Shown: positions 18,210 to 26,079 of the stretch, one piece after another
How positions within the stretch are numbered: position 1 is the first letter of the stretch
Layout of the letters: every line of letters starts with the position of its first letter
Source: Nocardioides zhouii
GTDB taxonomy: Bacteria > Actinomycetota > Actinomycetes > Propionibacteriales > Nocardioidaceae
Direction: 5' to 3'
Assembly (NCBI RefSeq): GCF_004137345.1
Contig: NZ_SDWV01000014.1
Location: 1-64,000 of the forward strand
DNA: 64,000 nucleotides
Made by a program: the position numbers and the translations under genes
Notes under the pieces: model-generated
Told to the model about the DNA's origin: nothing
Databases searched by the model: none
Seen by the model: the letters and a program-made list of their open reading frames with translations, nothing else

Positions 18210-18607
18210 CCGCGCGCCCGCTGCGCGCCACCGACCTCCTCGTCGTGGCGGCGGGCGGCGCCCTCGGCGCCCTGCTCCGCCTGGCGGTCGACACCGCTGC
18301 GCCCGACTCGCTCTTCCCGTGGCCGACGCTGGGCATCAACGTCGTCGGCGCCTTCGCGCTGGGGCTGCTGCCCGCGCTCACCGTCGTACGCCGCTCGCCC
18401 CAGGTGGCGCTCGCCCTCGGCCCCGGCGTGCTGGGCGGCTTCACCACGGTGTCGGCGTGGGCCGGCCAGGTCCGGGCGCTCGCGGACGACGGCCACACGG
18501 GACTGGCCGGGCTCTGCCTCGTCGCCACCCTGGCTGCCGGACTCGTCGCGGCGGCACTCGGCCAGCACCTCGCGCGTGGGGCGGCCCCGCCGGAGTCGCA
18601 GACGTGA
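18206..18607 (+). CDS. crcB: Fluoride channel subunit CrcB/FluC (first copy)
   Basis: Small membrane protein of the Fluc family, which expels fluoride as an antiparallel dimer. GTG 18206 overlaps the kinase stop by 4 bp and gives 133 residues with four predicted helices. Family landmarks are GGALGALLRLAV near the N-terminus, the conserved Asn in GINVVGAFALG, and the polar track GGFTTVSAWAGQ. The pore phenylalanine of the usual TTFSTF box is replaced by Val/Ala here, which suggests a heterodimer with the next gene. The C-terminus also has a longer tail than the second copy. Confidence 0.92.
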   Translation: MTARPLRATDLLVVAAGGALGALLRLAVDTAAPDSLFPWPTLGINVVGAFALGLLPALTVVRRSPQVALALGPGVLGGFTTVSAWAGQVRALADDGHTGLAGLCLVATLAAGLVAAALGQHLARGAAPPESQT

Positions 18608-18939
18608 CCGCCGTCCTCGTCGCCCTCGGAGCGGTTGTGGGGGCACCGCTGCGCTACGTCATCGCTCGCGCCCTCGACGGCCGTTTCCCGACCGGGATGC
18701 TGCTCGTCAACGTCGTGGGCTCCGGACTCTTCGGCGCGTTCGCGGCGATGGCGCTCGGCGACGCCGGGTGGGCGCTGCTCGGCACCGGGTTCTGCGGTGC
18801 CTTCACGTCGTTCTCGTCGTTCGCCGTCCAGGCCGTCGAGCGCCCCGCTCGCACCGCGACGGCGTACGTCGTGGCGACGGCCGTGCTCTCCGTCGGTGCC
18901 TGCGCCGTGGGCTGGGGCCTCGTCAGCGCCGTGGGCTAG
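18604..18939 (+). CDS. crcB: Fluoride channel subunit CrcB/FluC (second copy)
   Basis: Second Fluc subunit, 111 residues and four helices. GTG 18604 overlaps the stop of the first copy by 4 bp. It shows VGAPLRYVIARAL at the N-terminus, the Asn in LLVNVVGSGLFG, and the pore motif GAFTSFSSFAVQ with both phenylalanines retained. Paired crcB genes in actinobacteria and bacilli are expected to assemble as a heterodimer exporting fluoride. No fluoride riboswitch could be confirmed upstream; stress-sigma control through the operon promoter is more likely. Confidence 0.94.
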   Translation: MTAVLVALGAVVGAPLRYVIARALDGRFPTGMLLVNVVGSGLFGAFAAMALGDAGWALLGTGFCGAFTSFSSFAVQAVERPARTATAYVVATAVLSVGACAVGWGLVSAVG

Positions 18940-18984
18940 GCCAGCCGTCGGCAAAATTCTTGACAGTCGTCACGACGTCCGGCG

Positions 18985-19338
18985 CTAGCCCCAGCCGAGC
19001 TCGTGGAGCCGAGCGTCGTCGAGCCCGAAGTGGTGCGCGACCTCGTGGACCACGGTGATCCGGACCTCCTCCTCGAGGTCGTCCACGGTGTCGGCCATGT
19101 CGAGCAGCGGCCCCCGGAAGAGCAGGATCCGGTCGGGCAGCATGCCGCTGTGGTTGGCCGGGCGCTCGGTCAGGGCGAGCCCGTCGTAGAGCCCCAGCAG
19201 GTCGGGGTCGTCCGCCGGCGCCTCCGCCTCGACGAGGACCACCACGTTGTCGACCAGGCGCGCCAGGTCGTCGGGGAGGCCGTCGAGGGCGCGCCCGACC
19301 ATCGCGTCGAACGCGGCCGGGTCCAGGTCGATCGGCAT
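18985..19338 (-). CDS. Minimal zincin-type metallopeptidase (DUF1025)
   Basis: Compact 117-residue protein with a zinc-binding HEVAH at residues 98-102 followed by HFGLDDARLHELGW, the hallmark of the DUF1025/minimal metallopeptidase family. The N-terminal half has FDAMVGRALDGLPDDLA, also conserved in the family. ATG 19338 gives MPIDLDPAAF. No signal peptide, so it is cytoplasmic. The peptidase activity is predicted from the motif; its substrate is unknown. It lies convergent to crcB, 45 bases away, and 48 bases before the terminator of the tRNA pair. Confidence 0.88.
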   Translation of the reverse strand: MPIDLDPAAFDAMVGRALDGLPDDLARLVDNVVVLVEAEAPADDPDLLGLYDGLALTERPANHSGMLPDRILLFRGPLLDMADTVDDLEEEVRITVVHEVAHHFGLDDARLHELGWG

Positions 19339-19386
19339 GGCACCCAGCGTAGGGAGAGGGAAGAAATCCGGCCGGAGATGAGAAAA

Positions 19387-19422
19387 GCCGAACGGGGTGA
19401 GCTGAGGCTCACCCCGTTCGGC
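19387..19422 (-). terminator. Rho-independent terminator after tRNA-Asp
   Basis: A perfect 16-bp stem (GCCGAACGGGGTGAGC) closes a TGAG tetraloop and is followed on the minus strand by TTTT. It lies seven bases after the tRNA-Asp CCA end and should end the tRNA-Glu/tRNA-Asp transcript. Confidence 0.92.
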
Positions 19423-19428
19423 ATGCGT

Positions 19429-19505
19429 TGGCGACCCCGACGGGACTCGAACCCGCGGCCTCCGCCGTGACAGGGCGGCGCGCTAACCAACTGCGCTACG
19501 GGGCC
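19429..19505 (-). tRNA. tRNA-Asp (anticodon GUC)
   Basis: Cloverleaf read on the minus strand. Acceptor GGCCCCG pairs with CGGGGTC, the anticodon stem GCCGCC region holds the loop with GTC, and the T-arm is GCGGG-TTCGAGT-CCCGT. Discriminator is G and CCA is encoded at 19429-19431. It lies 91 bases downstream of tRNA-Glu and directly before a strong terminator, so the two are probably co-transcribed. Confidence 0.96.
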
Positions 19506-19596
19506 AGGTTGGAACTGGTCGTACTGGTGAAGCGGGTGGAACTCTAACCCATGGTCAACGGCCGCCACCAATCGGCGTCGGCCCCTGACCCGGTCG

Positions 19597-19669
19597 TACC
19601 CCCAACCGGATTCGAACCGGCGCTACCGCCGTGAAAGGGCGGGGTCCTGGGCCGCTAGACGATGGGGGC
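19597..19669 (-). tRNA. tRNA-Glu (anticodon UUC)
   Basis: Cloverleaf on the minus strand. Acceptor GCCCCCA pairs with TGGGGGT, D-arm begins GTCTAGCGGCC, anticodon stem CCGCC/GGCGG encloses CTTTCAC with TTC, and the T-arm is GCCGG-TTCGAAT-CCGGT. Discriminator is A and the CCA tail is not encoded. It is first in the tRNA-Glu/tRNA-Asp pair. Confidence 0.95.
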
Positions 19670-19704
19670 CAGCTTGCCTGGGCAGGCCCACTCAAGCGTC
19701 GACC

Positions 19705-19735
19705 AGCATAGGGCCAGGGGCCGTCGCGCTCCCAA
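19705..19735 (-). promoter_or_regulatory. Candidate housekeeping promoter of the tRNA pair
   Basis: On the minus strand TTGGGA (19730-19735) and TATGCT (19705-19710) are spaced by 19 bases, about 35 bases before the tRNA-Glu 5' end. The -10 is close to the SigA consensus; the spacer is longer than ideal. Confidence 0.4.
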
Positions 19736-19829
19736 CCAACGCGCTGCATGCAGGCCGTGTGGCTGGTCGTCGCCGGACGCATCGCGGGATAGGCCTCCGG
19801 GTGTGGGTGGCGCTGACTAGGCTTGGCCA

Positions 19830-20222
19830 GTGACTACGGGGGCGCGTCAGCTGCACTTCCTCGTTGTCGATGACAACGAGGACATCCGGGACGTCTTCCG
19901 CCGCCTCGTGGAGCGTGCAGGGCACCTCGTGACGACTGCCAACGACGGTGTCGAGGCGGTCGAGGCGCTCCAGCAGGAGACCTTCGACGTGATGCTCCTC
20001 GACCTCACGATGCCGCGGATGAACGGCGTGGAGGTCGTCCGGTGGATGCGCGACCACCCCAAAGTAGGTGCCACGATGCGGGTCGTCGTCATCAGCGCGT
20101 GGGCCGGTGAGCACAGGGCCGACCTCCAGGAGCTCGGAGTCGAAACCGTGATGCAGAAGCCGCTGCGCATCCAGCAATTGACTGATCTGATTGCGGAGAC
20201 GCTGCCTGATCAGGAGTCCTGA
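19830..20222 (+). CDS. Single-domain response regulator (CheY-like)
   Basis: A 130-residue receiver domain without an output domain. Acidic pocket Asp14/Asp15, phosphoacceptor Asp58 in LLDLTMPRMNG, Ser89 at the usual Thr/Ser switch position, and Lys110 in MQKP are all present, so it should be phosphorylated and signal by protein contact. GTG 19830 is the only reasonable start. Downstream on the same strand are a 31-codon ORF, a P450-like gene and a GAF-histidine kinase gene. The kinase is the obvious candidate phosphodonor, although about 1.3 kb separates the two genes. Confidence 0.9.
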   Translation: MTTGARQLHFLVVDDNEDIRDVFRRLVERAGHLVTTANDGVEAVEALQQETFDVMLLDLTMPRMNGVEVVRWMRDHPKVGATMRVVVISAWAGEHRADLQELGVETVMQKPLRIQQLTDLIAETLPDQES

Positions 20223-20320
20223 CTCCCGACCCTGACAGCTTTTTCGGGGGTTCGGCCTCTGGGCGGTGTCGTGGCGCGCCCAGCCGGGCGTGCTTCACAC
20301 CCAACCCCTGGAGAAGAATC

Positions 20321-20416
20321 ATGATGAACCGCATCCGCACCCGCATCGAGGCCAAGCGCACGAGCACCCAGCTGCAGGCCGTCTACCTGTGGCGTCCCGC
20401 GCCCGGTCGTCGCTGA
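20321..20416 (+). CDS. Putative 31-residue peptide upstream of the P450-like gene
   Basis: An ATG ATG start follows GGAGAAG at ideal spacing and opens 31 codons ending TGA. The first 19 residues are basic and helical (RIRTRIEAKRTSTQLQ) and the C-terminus reads VYLWRPAPGRR. Nothing longer competes in this 230-base stretch. It could be a small structural protein; short basic peptides with similar N-termini occur in actinobacteria. Alternatively it could be a precursor peptide, because a Tyr-x-Trp motif next to a P450 recalls P450-crosslinked ribosomal peptides. Expression is unproven; the ribosome binding site is the main support. Confidence 0.45.
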   Translation: MMNRIRTRIEAKRTSTQLQAVYLWRPAPGRR

Positions 20417-20454
20417 CACCGGCTGGATGACTCACCTGACGTGAGGCATCCACC

Positions 20455-21564
20455 GTGATGCACATGGACAGCGTCGAGTCGGCCGACGGCCGGCTCGGCG
20501 CTGTCCTCTCAGCGCCCCGCTCGGGCGCCGTACCCCTGGGTCGGCACGGGCCGTGGCTGGCCGCCTCGCCGGCGCTCGCACGCAGCGTGCTGACCGATCC
20601 CGGGTCGTACGACTTCCCGGGCGACGTCAGCCGGAGCGGCGACCTGTCCGGGAGCACGGGTGACACCCGGTCCGGTCACCTCACCTTCGCGGCGCTGACG
20701 CCTGCCCAGGTGTCGACCGGCACCACGGTGTTCGACGACGAGTGGCGGGCCGCACTCGCCGACCACGTACGCAGCGCCCCGGCCGAGGCGTACGACGCCA
20801 TGGTGCTGTTGCGACGCCCCGTGGCCAGGTCGACAGTGGCCGCCGTGCTCCCCGGGCTGTCCGTCGCGCGCCGCGACGACCTCGCCGACCGGTCGCTGGC
20901 CTGGATCGACTCCCTGGCCCCCGTGATTGCCGCGGCGCGACCCCCGCGCCGCTGGAGCAGGGTGCGCCGCTCGGAGCGCGACGCGAGGTTCGCCCTCGAG
21001 GACGCCCTCGCGGCCACCAACGACCTGGCTGCGACCCCGGCCGAGGTGGCCACCATGCTCGCCGCCGGGATCCAGGTCCCCATCGCCGCCGGTGCCTGGC
21101 TGCTCGCCTTCCTCGCCGTCCACCCGACCTCGGTCGCCGACCCCGTCCACGCGGTCTGGGAGACCCTCCGGCTGACGCCGCCGACCTGGGTCACCGCCCG
21201 GGTGACGACCCGCGAGGTCGCGCTCGGCGCCGAGTCGCTGCCCGCGGGGGCGGTCGTGCTCGTCAGCCCGCTGCTGCTCGGCCGCTGCCCCGACCTGGTG
21301 CCCGGGGACCCCGACGGGCTCGCGGACTTCGACCCCCAGCGGTGGCGCGACCCGACGAAACGGCCGGGTGCCTGGCTGCCCTTCGGCGCGGGTCCACACG
21401 CCTGCCCGGGCCGGAACCTCGGGCTGGCCCAGCTCACCCGGCTCGCCGCGTGGGTGAATGCACACCAAATCACCTTGAGCGAACACGTCTCCATCGACCA
21501 GAGTCGGGGCATCGCACCGCAGCCGTGCCGCTTCACGGTCGCTGGCAGGAGGGAGGCACCGTGA
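20455..21564 (+). CDS. Cytochrome P450-like protein with atypical I-helix
   Basis: A 369-residue protein with the P450 heme-binding loop FGAGPHACPGRN (axial Cys317), the K-helix ExxR pair in WETLRL and the PERF-like region DFDPQRW. It is shorter than usual P450s (about 400). The I-helix, normally AGxxT with an acid/threonine pair for oxygen activation, reads LAAGIQVPIAAGA and lacks both. It may therefore bind heme without ordinary monooxygenase chemistry, or act on a carrier- or peptide-bound substrate. GTG 20455 or ATG 20458 could start it. The stop overlaps the histidine kinase start by 4 bp. Confidence 0.82.
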   Translation: MMHMDSVESADGRLGAVLSAPRSGAVPLGRHGPWLAASPALARSVLTDPGSYDFPGDVSRSGDLSGSTGDTRSGHLTFAALTPAQVSTGTTVFDDEWRAALADHVRSAPAEAYDAMVLLRRPVARSTVAAVLPGLSVARRDDLADRSLAWIDSLAPVIAAARPPRRWSRVRRSERDARFALEDALAATNDLAATPAEVATMLAAGIQVPIAAGAWLLAFLAVHPTSVADPVHAVWETLRLTPPTWVTARVTTREVALGAESLPAGAVVLVSPLLLGRCPDLVPGDPDGLADFDPQRWRDPTKRPGAWLPFGAGPHACPGRNLGLAQLTRLAAWVNAHQITLSEHVSIDQSRGIAPQPCRFTVAGRREAP

Positions 21565-22907
21565 TCGAGCACCCTGCACTGCAGGACGTCTCGGCGGGAG
21601 GCCCCGTCTCCGGCGAGGCCGCCGCCTTGGCCGCACGGATCATGCAAGGCGAGGTCGGCGTCGGCGAGGCCATCGGTGACATGGCGGCGCACCTGCTGGC
21701 GGACAGCCGCGTGGAGATCGTGGTCGCGGCGCTGACCCGGGTCGGCCCCGAGGACGAGGATGGCTGGCGTCGCCTCGGCGGGCGAGCGTGGGTGCGTGAG
21801 TGGTCGCGCCCGTGGTCCACGACCTCGCTGCTGCCCCCGCCCGGGGCGGGCGCAGAGGCCGCGCAGAGCATGCCCTGGCTCTCGCAGTTCGGTCGCAGGG
21901 GCACCGTCGTGCTGGTCGACCGTGAGCTGCTTCCGCCCGAGGCGGACCAGGACCGGTCCGAGCTGGGCGCGGTGGGCATCCGGAGCGTGGCCGCCACCTC
22001 GTTCAGCGCTCGTGGCGAGATGTTCGGGAGCCTGTCGGCGGCCAGCATCGGCGCCGGCCTCTGGCCGCAGACGCTCGTCGACGACCTCCGGCTGCTCACC
22101 TCCGCCGTCACCGCGCGGCTCGCCCTCGAGCAGTCCCGGCGCGCGCTCGCCGAGGCGATCGACGCCGGCGCCGAGGCGCAGGAGGGCTACCAGCAGTTCT
22201 TCGCGGCAGTCGGGCACGAGCTGCGTACGCCCCTCGCCGCGATCACGGGCTACACCGAGGTCCTGCTCGACGATGCGGCCCAGGCACCTGACGGACCGGT
22301 CGCGGAGGCGCTGCTGCGCGACGGGCCGGTGATCCTGCGCGCGAGCGAGCAGCTCGTGGCCGTGGTCGACAGCCTGCTCGGGGCGGGACGCGCCCTGGCC
22401 AGCGACGACACCCGCCAGGACGTGGGGGTGGCCGACGCGCTCGCGGACGTCGTCCACTGGCACCGGGCGACCGCACTCGCCGCGCACGTGGAGATCTTCG
22501 TCGACGTCGACCCGGAGCTGACCGTCTGGGCGCACGCGTCCGGCGTACGCCAGGTGCTCGCCAACCTCCTCGGCAACGCCATCACCCACCACCGCGCCGA
22601 CGGCGGGACGGTCCGGCTCTCCGCGAGTGGTCTCCTCGGCGAGAGCGGCCAGCCGATGGTGAGGATCATCGTCCGCGACGACGGACCGGGACTCGATGCC
22701 GACCAGCTCGCCCACGCCTTCGACCCGTTCGTACGTTTCGCGACGCGCGGCACCCAGGGCACCGGCCTCGGGCTCTCCATCTGCCGCACCATCGCCGAGC
22801 GCGACGGAGGTGCGGTGCGCGGCATCTCCACGGTCGGTACGGGGTCGTCGTTCTGGCTCGAGCTCCCCGCCCAGCAGACCGTCGCGGCCCCCGGCCCGGC
22901 CACCTGA
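21561..22907 (+). CDS. GAF-domain histidine kinase coupled to the P450-like gene
   Basis: Soluble sensor kinase of 448 residues. Residues about 30-190 resemble a GAF sensor. His219 in VGHELRTPLAAITGY is the phosphoacceptor, followed by the HATPase domain with N-box NLLGNAITH, G1 DDGPGLD and G2 GTGLGLSIC. No transmembrane segment, so the signal is intracellular. GTG 21561 has GGGAGG and overlaps the P450-like stop by 4 bp, so the two proteins are made together. The upstream response regulator is its likely partner. Whether the GAF domain or the heme protein provides the signal is not known. Confidence 0.9.
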   Translation: MIEHPALQDVSAGGPVSGEAAALAARIMQGEVGVGEAIGDMAAHLLADSRVEIVVAALTRVGPEDEDGWRRLGGRAWVREWSRPWSTTSLLPPPGAGAEAAQSMPWLSQFGRRGTVVLVDRELLPPEADQDRSELGAVGIRSVAATSFSARGEMFGSLSAASIGAGLWPQTLVDDLRLLTSAVTARLALEQSRRALAEAIDAGAEAQEGYQQFFAAVGHELRTPLAAITGYTEVLLDDAAQAPDGPVAEALLRDGPVILRASEQLVAVVDSLLGAGRALASDDTRQDVGVADALADVVHWHRATALAAHVEIFVDVDPELTVWAHASGVRQVLANLLGNAITHHRADGGTVRLSASGLLGESGQPMVRIIVRDDGPGLDADQLAHAFDPFVRFATRGTQGTGLGLSICRTIAERDGGAVRGISTVGTGSSFWLELPAQQTVAAPGPAT

Positions 22908-22954
22908 GCCGATTCCGTCCGCACCCACGGGCTCATGTATCCTCGTCCCCGCTT

Positions 22955-23028
22955 GGGCAGGTAGCTCAGTTGGTACGAGCGATCGCCTGAAAAGTGATAG
23001 GTCGGCGGTTCGACCCCGCCCCTGCCCA
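22955..23028 (+). tRNA. tRNA-Phe (anticodon GAA)
   Basis: Cloverleaf with acceptor GGGCAGG/CCTGCCC, D-stem GCTC/GAGC, anticodon loop CTGAAAA with GAA, anticodon stem ATCGC/GTGAT (one G-U pair), T-arm GGCGG-TTCGACC-CCGCC and discriminator A. CCA is not encoded. A strong hairpin follows eight bases later. Confidence 0.96.
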
Positions 23029-23035
23029 CAAGCAC

Positions 23036-23072
23036 AGAAGGGCCCCGATCACGTCCCGATCGGGGCCCTTCT
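23036..23072 (+). terminator. Terminator after tRNA-Phe
   Basis: AGAAGGGCCCCGATC and its exact reverse complement form a 15-bp stem with a seven-base loop. The T-rich tail is weak (TTCT inside the stem end). It separates tRNA-Phe from the next gene. Confidence 0.85.
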
Positions 23073-23105
23073 GCGACTCCGCGCCGGACCCGCGAGGATG
23101 TCTGC

Positions 23106-24449
23106 GTGCTCCCCCGCCTCGAGGTCGTACGACGACTGCGTCCGGTCGACCTCGTCGCGCCGGGCTCCGTGCAGTTCGACACGACCACCGGCGGCATCGT
23201 CGCGCTGCCGGCCGTCGCGCCGTACGTCGCCGCGACGACCACCGCGGTGGAAGGGGCGGTCCTTGCGTTCGGGCTGGGCGGCCGCCGGCTCGCCGCCTCG
23301 CTGGAGGACGGCTCAGTGTCGCTCCGGGTGACCTCCGGCGACGAGACGCAGGTGTTGCGGAGCCGACGGTTCCACCGGGCCGAGGACCCCCTCGGCATCG
23401 CCCTGACGCTGACCGGGACGCACGTGACGGGGTGGACGCGGGAGGACGACCGCTGGGTCGCCCGGGCGCGCCACGACCTGCGCGACGACGACGGGACCGG
23501 TCGTGCCCTCGACACGCGGGACGAGGTGGCGCTGGCGGACCTGCGGGTCGAGCTTCCCGACGGCGGCGGCACGGCCGGCGCCTTCGGCCAGCTCGGGCTG
23601 CGCGACGTCCGGTTCGTGACCGACGAGGACGGCCGGCCCGTACGCGACGACGAGGTGCTCTGGCTCACCGCGACCTCCGCCGGCCCCGGCTTCTTCGACA
23701 CCGCGCACACGAGCGTGTGGCGCCTGGACCCGACGAGCCTCGACCTGGCGCACGCGGGCGACCTGTTCTTCCGGCGGCCCGACCGGCCGGGGGTCTTCGG
23801 CGACCACGCCACCCACCTCGTCCGCTCGTCCGGCGGGTGGCTCGTGGCGACCAGCACCTGGGGCGACTTCGAAACCCCGACGACGCGCGCCGGCCGTCGT
23901 ACGCCGTCGGGGTTGCGGGTGACCCTCGCCGAGTCCGACGCCGACCTGTTGCGCGGCACCCACGTCCTCGACACCCGCGAGCTGCCGCTGCCGACCGACG
24001 GGCTCGCCTCGATCGCGACCTGGGACCCGCACCTCGTGCGGCGCGACGGTCAGTGGCTGGTGGGCTTCGTGAGCGCCCGACGCTTCTTCGACTTCCATCC
24101 CGCGCTGGCCGGCGGGCCTGCCCTCGACGTCCTGCGGCTGCTGGGCGCCGCGACCGACCGGACCGCCACCGAGGGAACCACGCTCGTGGAGGTCGACGGG
24201 GACCTGATCGTGCTGGCGAGCGACGGCCGCGACTCGCCGCGCGGCATGCGGGCACGGTTCCCCGTCTTCGACCTCGCGATGGGCGAGACCGGCATGCTCG
24301 ACGCGCCCTACCCGACCAACCTGCCGTGGCCCGCCCTCGCCCGGGTCGACGACGGCTGGCTGATGGCGACGTTCAACGGCAGTCCCGCCGGCGGCACGCT
24401 GCTCGGCTACGGCACCCACGGCGACCTGGTGCTGATGCGTCCGACCTGA
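23106..24449 (+). CDS. Predicted beta-propeller protein, possibly glycosidase-like
   Basis: Cytoplasmic protein of 447 residues from GTG 23106 with GAGG eight bases upstream. The sequence is rich in short beta-strands with repeated Trp-containing turns (GGWLVATSTWGDFE, WDPHLVRRDGQWLVGF, PWPALARVDDGWLMATFNG) spaced roughly 60-90 residues apart. This suggests a five-bladed propeller of the GH43/GH32-like or sialidase-like kind. No catalytic triad can be assigned and there is no signal peptide. Function unknown. It is flanked by the tRNA-Phe terminator and the amino acid dehydrogenase gene, with no sign of an operon. Confidence 0.72.
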   Translation: MLPRLEVVRRLRPVDLVAPGSVQFDTTTGGIVALPAVAPYVAATTTAVEGAVLAFGLGGRRLAASLEDGSVSLRVTSGDETQVLRSRRFHRAEDPLGIALTLTGTHVTGWTREDDRWVARARHDLRDDDGTGRALDTRDEVALADLRVELPDGGGTAGAFGQLGLRDVRFVTDEDGRPVRDDEVLWLTATSAGPGFFDTAHTSVWRLDPTSLDLAHAGDLFFRRPDRPGVFGDHATHLVRSSGGWLVATSTWGDFETPTTRAGRRTPSGLRVTLAESDADLLRGTHVLDTRELPLPTDGLASIATWDPHLVRRDGQWLVGFVSARRFFDFHPALAGGPALDVLRLLGAATDRTATEGTTLVEVDGDLIVLASDGRDSPRGMRARFPVFDLAMGETGMLDAPYPTNLPWPALARVDDGWLMATFNGSPAGGTLLGYGTHGDLVLMRPT

Positions 24450-24552
24450 TCGCGCGGCGATACGCTGGGCGTGACGGCGGTCACCACCCCTCGACCGCTC
24501 CGACCAGGTCCGCACACCCCGCGGCCGCCCTCACCAGAAAAGGATCCACAGC

Positions 24553-25641
24553 ATGTCTGGAGCCGCCCCGTCCGGCGTCGACGTCTTCGACCTCGGCAGC
24601 GAGCACGAGCAGGTCGTGTTCTGCAACGACCCCGCCAGCGGCCTCCGGGCCATCGTCGCGATCCACTCCACCGCACTGGGCCCGGCCCTCGGTGGGACGC
24701 GGTTCTATCCCTACGCCAGCACCGACGACGCGATCGTCGACGTGCTCAACCTCTCGCGCGGGATGTCGTACAAGAACGCGCTCGCCGGCCCCGACCTGGG
24801 CGGCGGCAAGGCCGTCATCATCGGTGATCCGGCCGAGCTCAAGACCGAGGCCCTGCTGCGGGCGTACGGCCGGTTCGTGCAGTCGCTCAACGGCCGCTAC
24901 TTCACCGCCTGCGACGTCGGCACCTTCAGCGTCGACATGGACCACATCGCCCGCGAGTGCGACTTCGTCACCGGCCGCACCGTCGCCCACGGCGGCGCGG
25001 GCGACAGCTCGGTGCTGACGGCGTACGGCACCTTCCAGGGCATGCGGGCCGCCGCCGAGCAGCTGTGGGGCGAGCCCACGCTGGCCGGGCGCACCGTCGG
25101 TGTCGCCGGCGTCGGCAAGGTCGGCCGCCACCTCGTCCGCCACCTCATCGAGGACGGCGCCACCGTCGTCGTCACCGACGTGCACGCCCCGTCGGTCGAG
25201 GCCGTCCGCGCGGAGTACCCGCAGGTGCAGGCCGTCGGCTCGACCGACGAGCTGGTCGCCTCCGAGCTCGACGTGTACGCGCCCTGCGCGATGGGCGGCG
25301 CCATCAGCGACGAGGTGCTCGAAGTGCTGCGCGCCTCGATCATCTGCGGCGCGGCGAACAACCAGCTCGCGCACCCCGGCATCGAGAAGCAGATCGCGGA
25401 GCGCGGCATCCTGTACGCCCCCGACTACTGCGTGAACTCCGGTGGCGTGATCCAGGTCGCCGACGAGCTCGAGGGCTTCTCCTTCGAGCGCGCGCAGCAG
25501 CGCGCGAGCGGCATCTTCGACACCACCCGCCGCGTGTTCGAGCTCGCCGCCGCCGACGGCGTCACCACCGCCGAGGCCGCCGACCGCCTCGCCGAGCGCC
25601 GGATGCGCGAGGTCGGCCGCCTGCGCGGCATCCACCTCTGA
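24553..25641 (+). CDS. Branched-chain amino acid (Leu/Val) dehydrogenase
   Basis: NAD-dependent oxidative deaminase of the Glu/Leu/Phe/Val dehydrogenase family; at 362 residues it is the size of valine/leucine rather than glutamate dehydrogenases. Substrate-binding and catalytic lysines lie in the GGTRFYPY and [22 protein letters not shown] region (about 50-90). The NAD fold has [12 protein letters not shown] near residue 182, and CGAANNQL near 272 contacts the nicotinamide. ATG 24553 has AAAGGA upstream. The enzyme opens branched-chain amino acid catabolism to 2-oxo acids, also a source of branched fatty acid primers. It stands alone. Confidence 0.93.
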   Translation: MSGAAPSGVDVFDLGSEHEQVVFCNDPASGLRAIVAIHSTALGPALGGTRFYPYASTDDAIVDVLNLSRGMSYKNALAGPDLGGGKAVIIGDPAELKTEALLRAYGRFVQSLNGRYFTACDVGTFSVDMDHIARECDFVTGRTVAHGGAGDSSVLTAYGTFQGMRAAAEQLWGEPTLAGRTVGVAGVGKVGRHLVRHLIEDGATVVVTDVHAPSVEAVRAEYPQVQAVGSTDELVASELDVYAPCAMGGAISDEVLEVLRASIICGAANNQLAHPGIEKQIAERGILYAPDYCVNSGGVIQVADELEGFSFERAQQRASGIFDTTRRVFELAAADGVTTAEAADRLAERRMREVGRLRGIHL

Positions 25642-25716
25642 GGTGACCGGGCAGCGTCGGGGCGCGGTCGTACGCCTCGGCGCCCGGTGGCCCGGACGGC
25701 GATCAGGTGTGATCAG

Positions 25717-25911
25717 TCAGTCGGCACGACGACTGCGGTCGGCATAGTCCGACCACTCGTCCTCATCCGGCTCGACCTCAGTCGGCCTGGGATGGGAATT
25801 GTCGTTTCCGTGCAGCTCATTCGCCAGCGCCCCGAAGTCGGTCTCGTGAGTCCGGTACTTCAGGTCGCGTGCGACCTTGGTCTGCTTCGCCTTCGCTCGG
25901 CCGCGCCCCAT
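25717..25911 (-). CDS. DUF3073 small protein
   Basis: A 64-residue basic-then-acidic protein starting MGRGRAKAKQTKVARDLKYR, the signature N-terminus of actinobacterial DUF3073, followed by THETDFGALANEL. ATG 25911 has GAGGGGG upstream; a longer in-frame opening to 26043 is rejected because the family begins at MGRGR. Its function is unknown. DUF3073 is commonly found next to purM/purF, as here (purM ends 169 bases upstream on the same strand), so the location itself is conserved. The 168-base gap holds no other gene I can see. Confidence 0.93.
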   Translation of the reverse strand: MGRGRAKAKQTKVARDLKYRTHETDFGALANELHGNDNSHPRPTEVEPDEDEWSDYADRSRRAD

Positions 25912-26079
25912 AGGGTCGACCCCCTCGCACACTTGGCCGGGGCCGCCAGAGGGAACTTGTGCAGTTCCCCGACGCGCCCGGTCTGATCGGTCACATATCG
26001 TGGGCACAACGCTACCTGAGCGGTGGCTGTTCCCGCACACCAAGGCCCGGCATTTCGCCGACGACCACAGATTTCGGGC

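Noticed and set aside
19506..19596. A third tRNA between tRNA-Asp and tRNA-Glu
   Set aside because: The 91-base spacer has no T-arm TTCGA motif or cloverleaf pairing.
20742..21560. Long N-terminal extension of the histidine kinase frame
   Set aside because: The extension is an Arg-rich shadow of the P450-like gene; GTG 21561 with GGGAGG and the 4-bp overlap is the true start.
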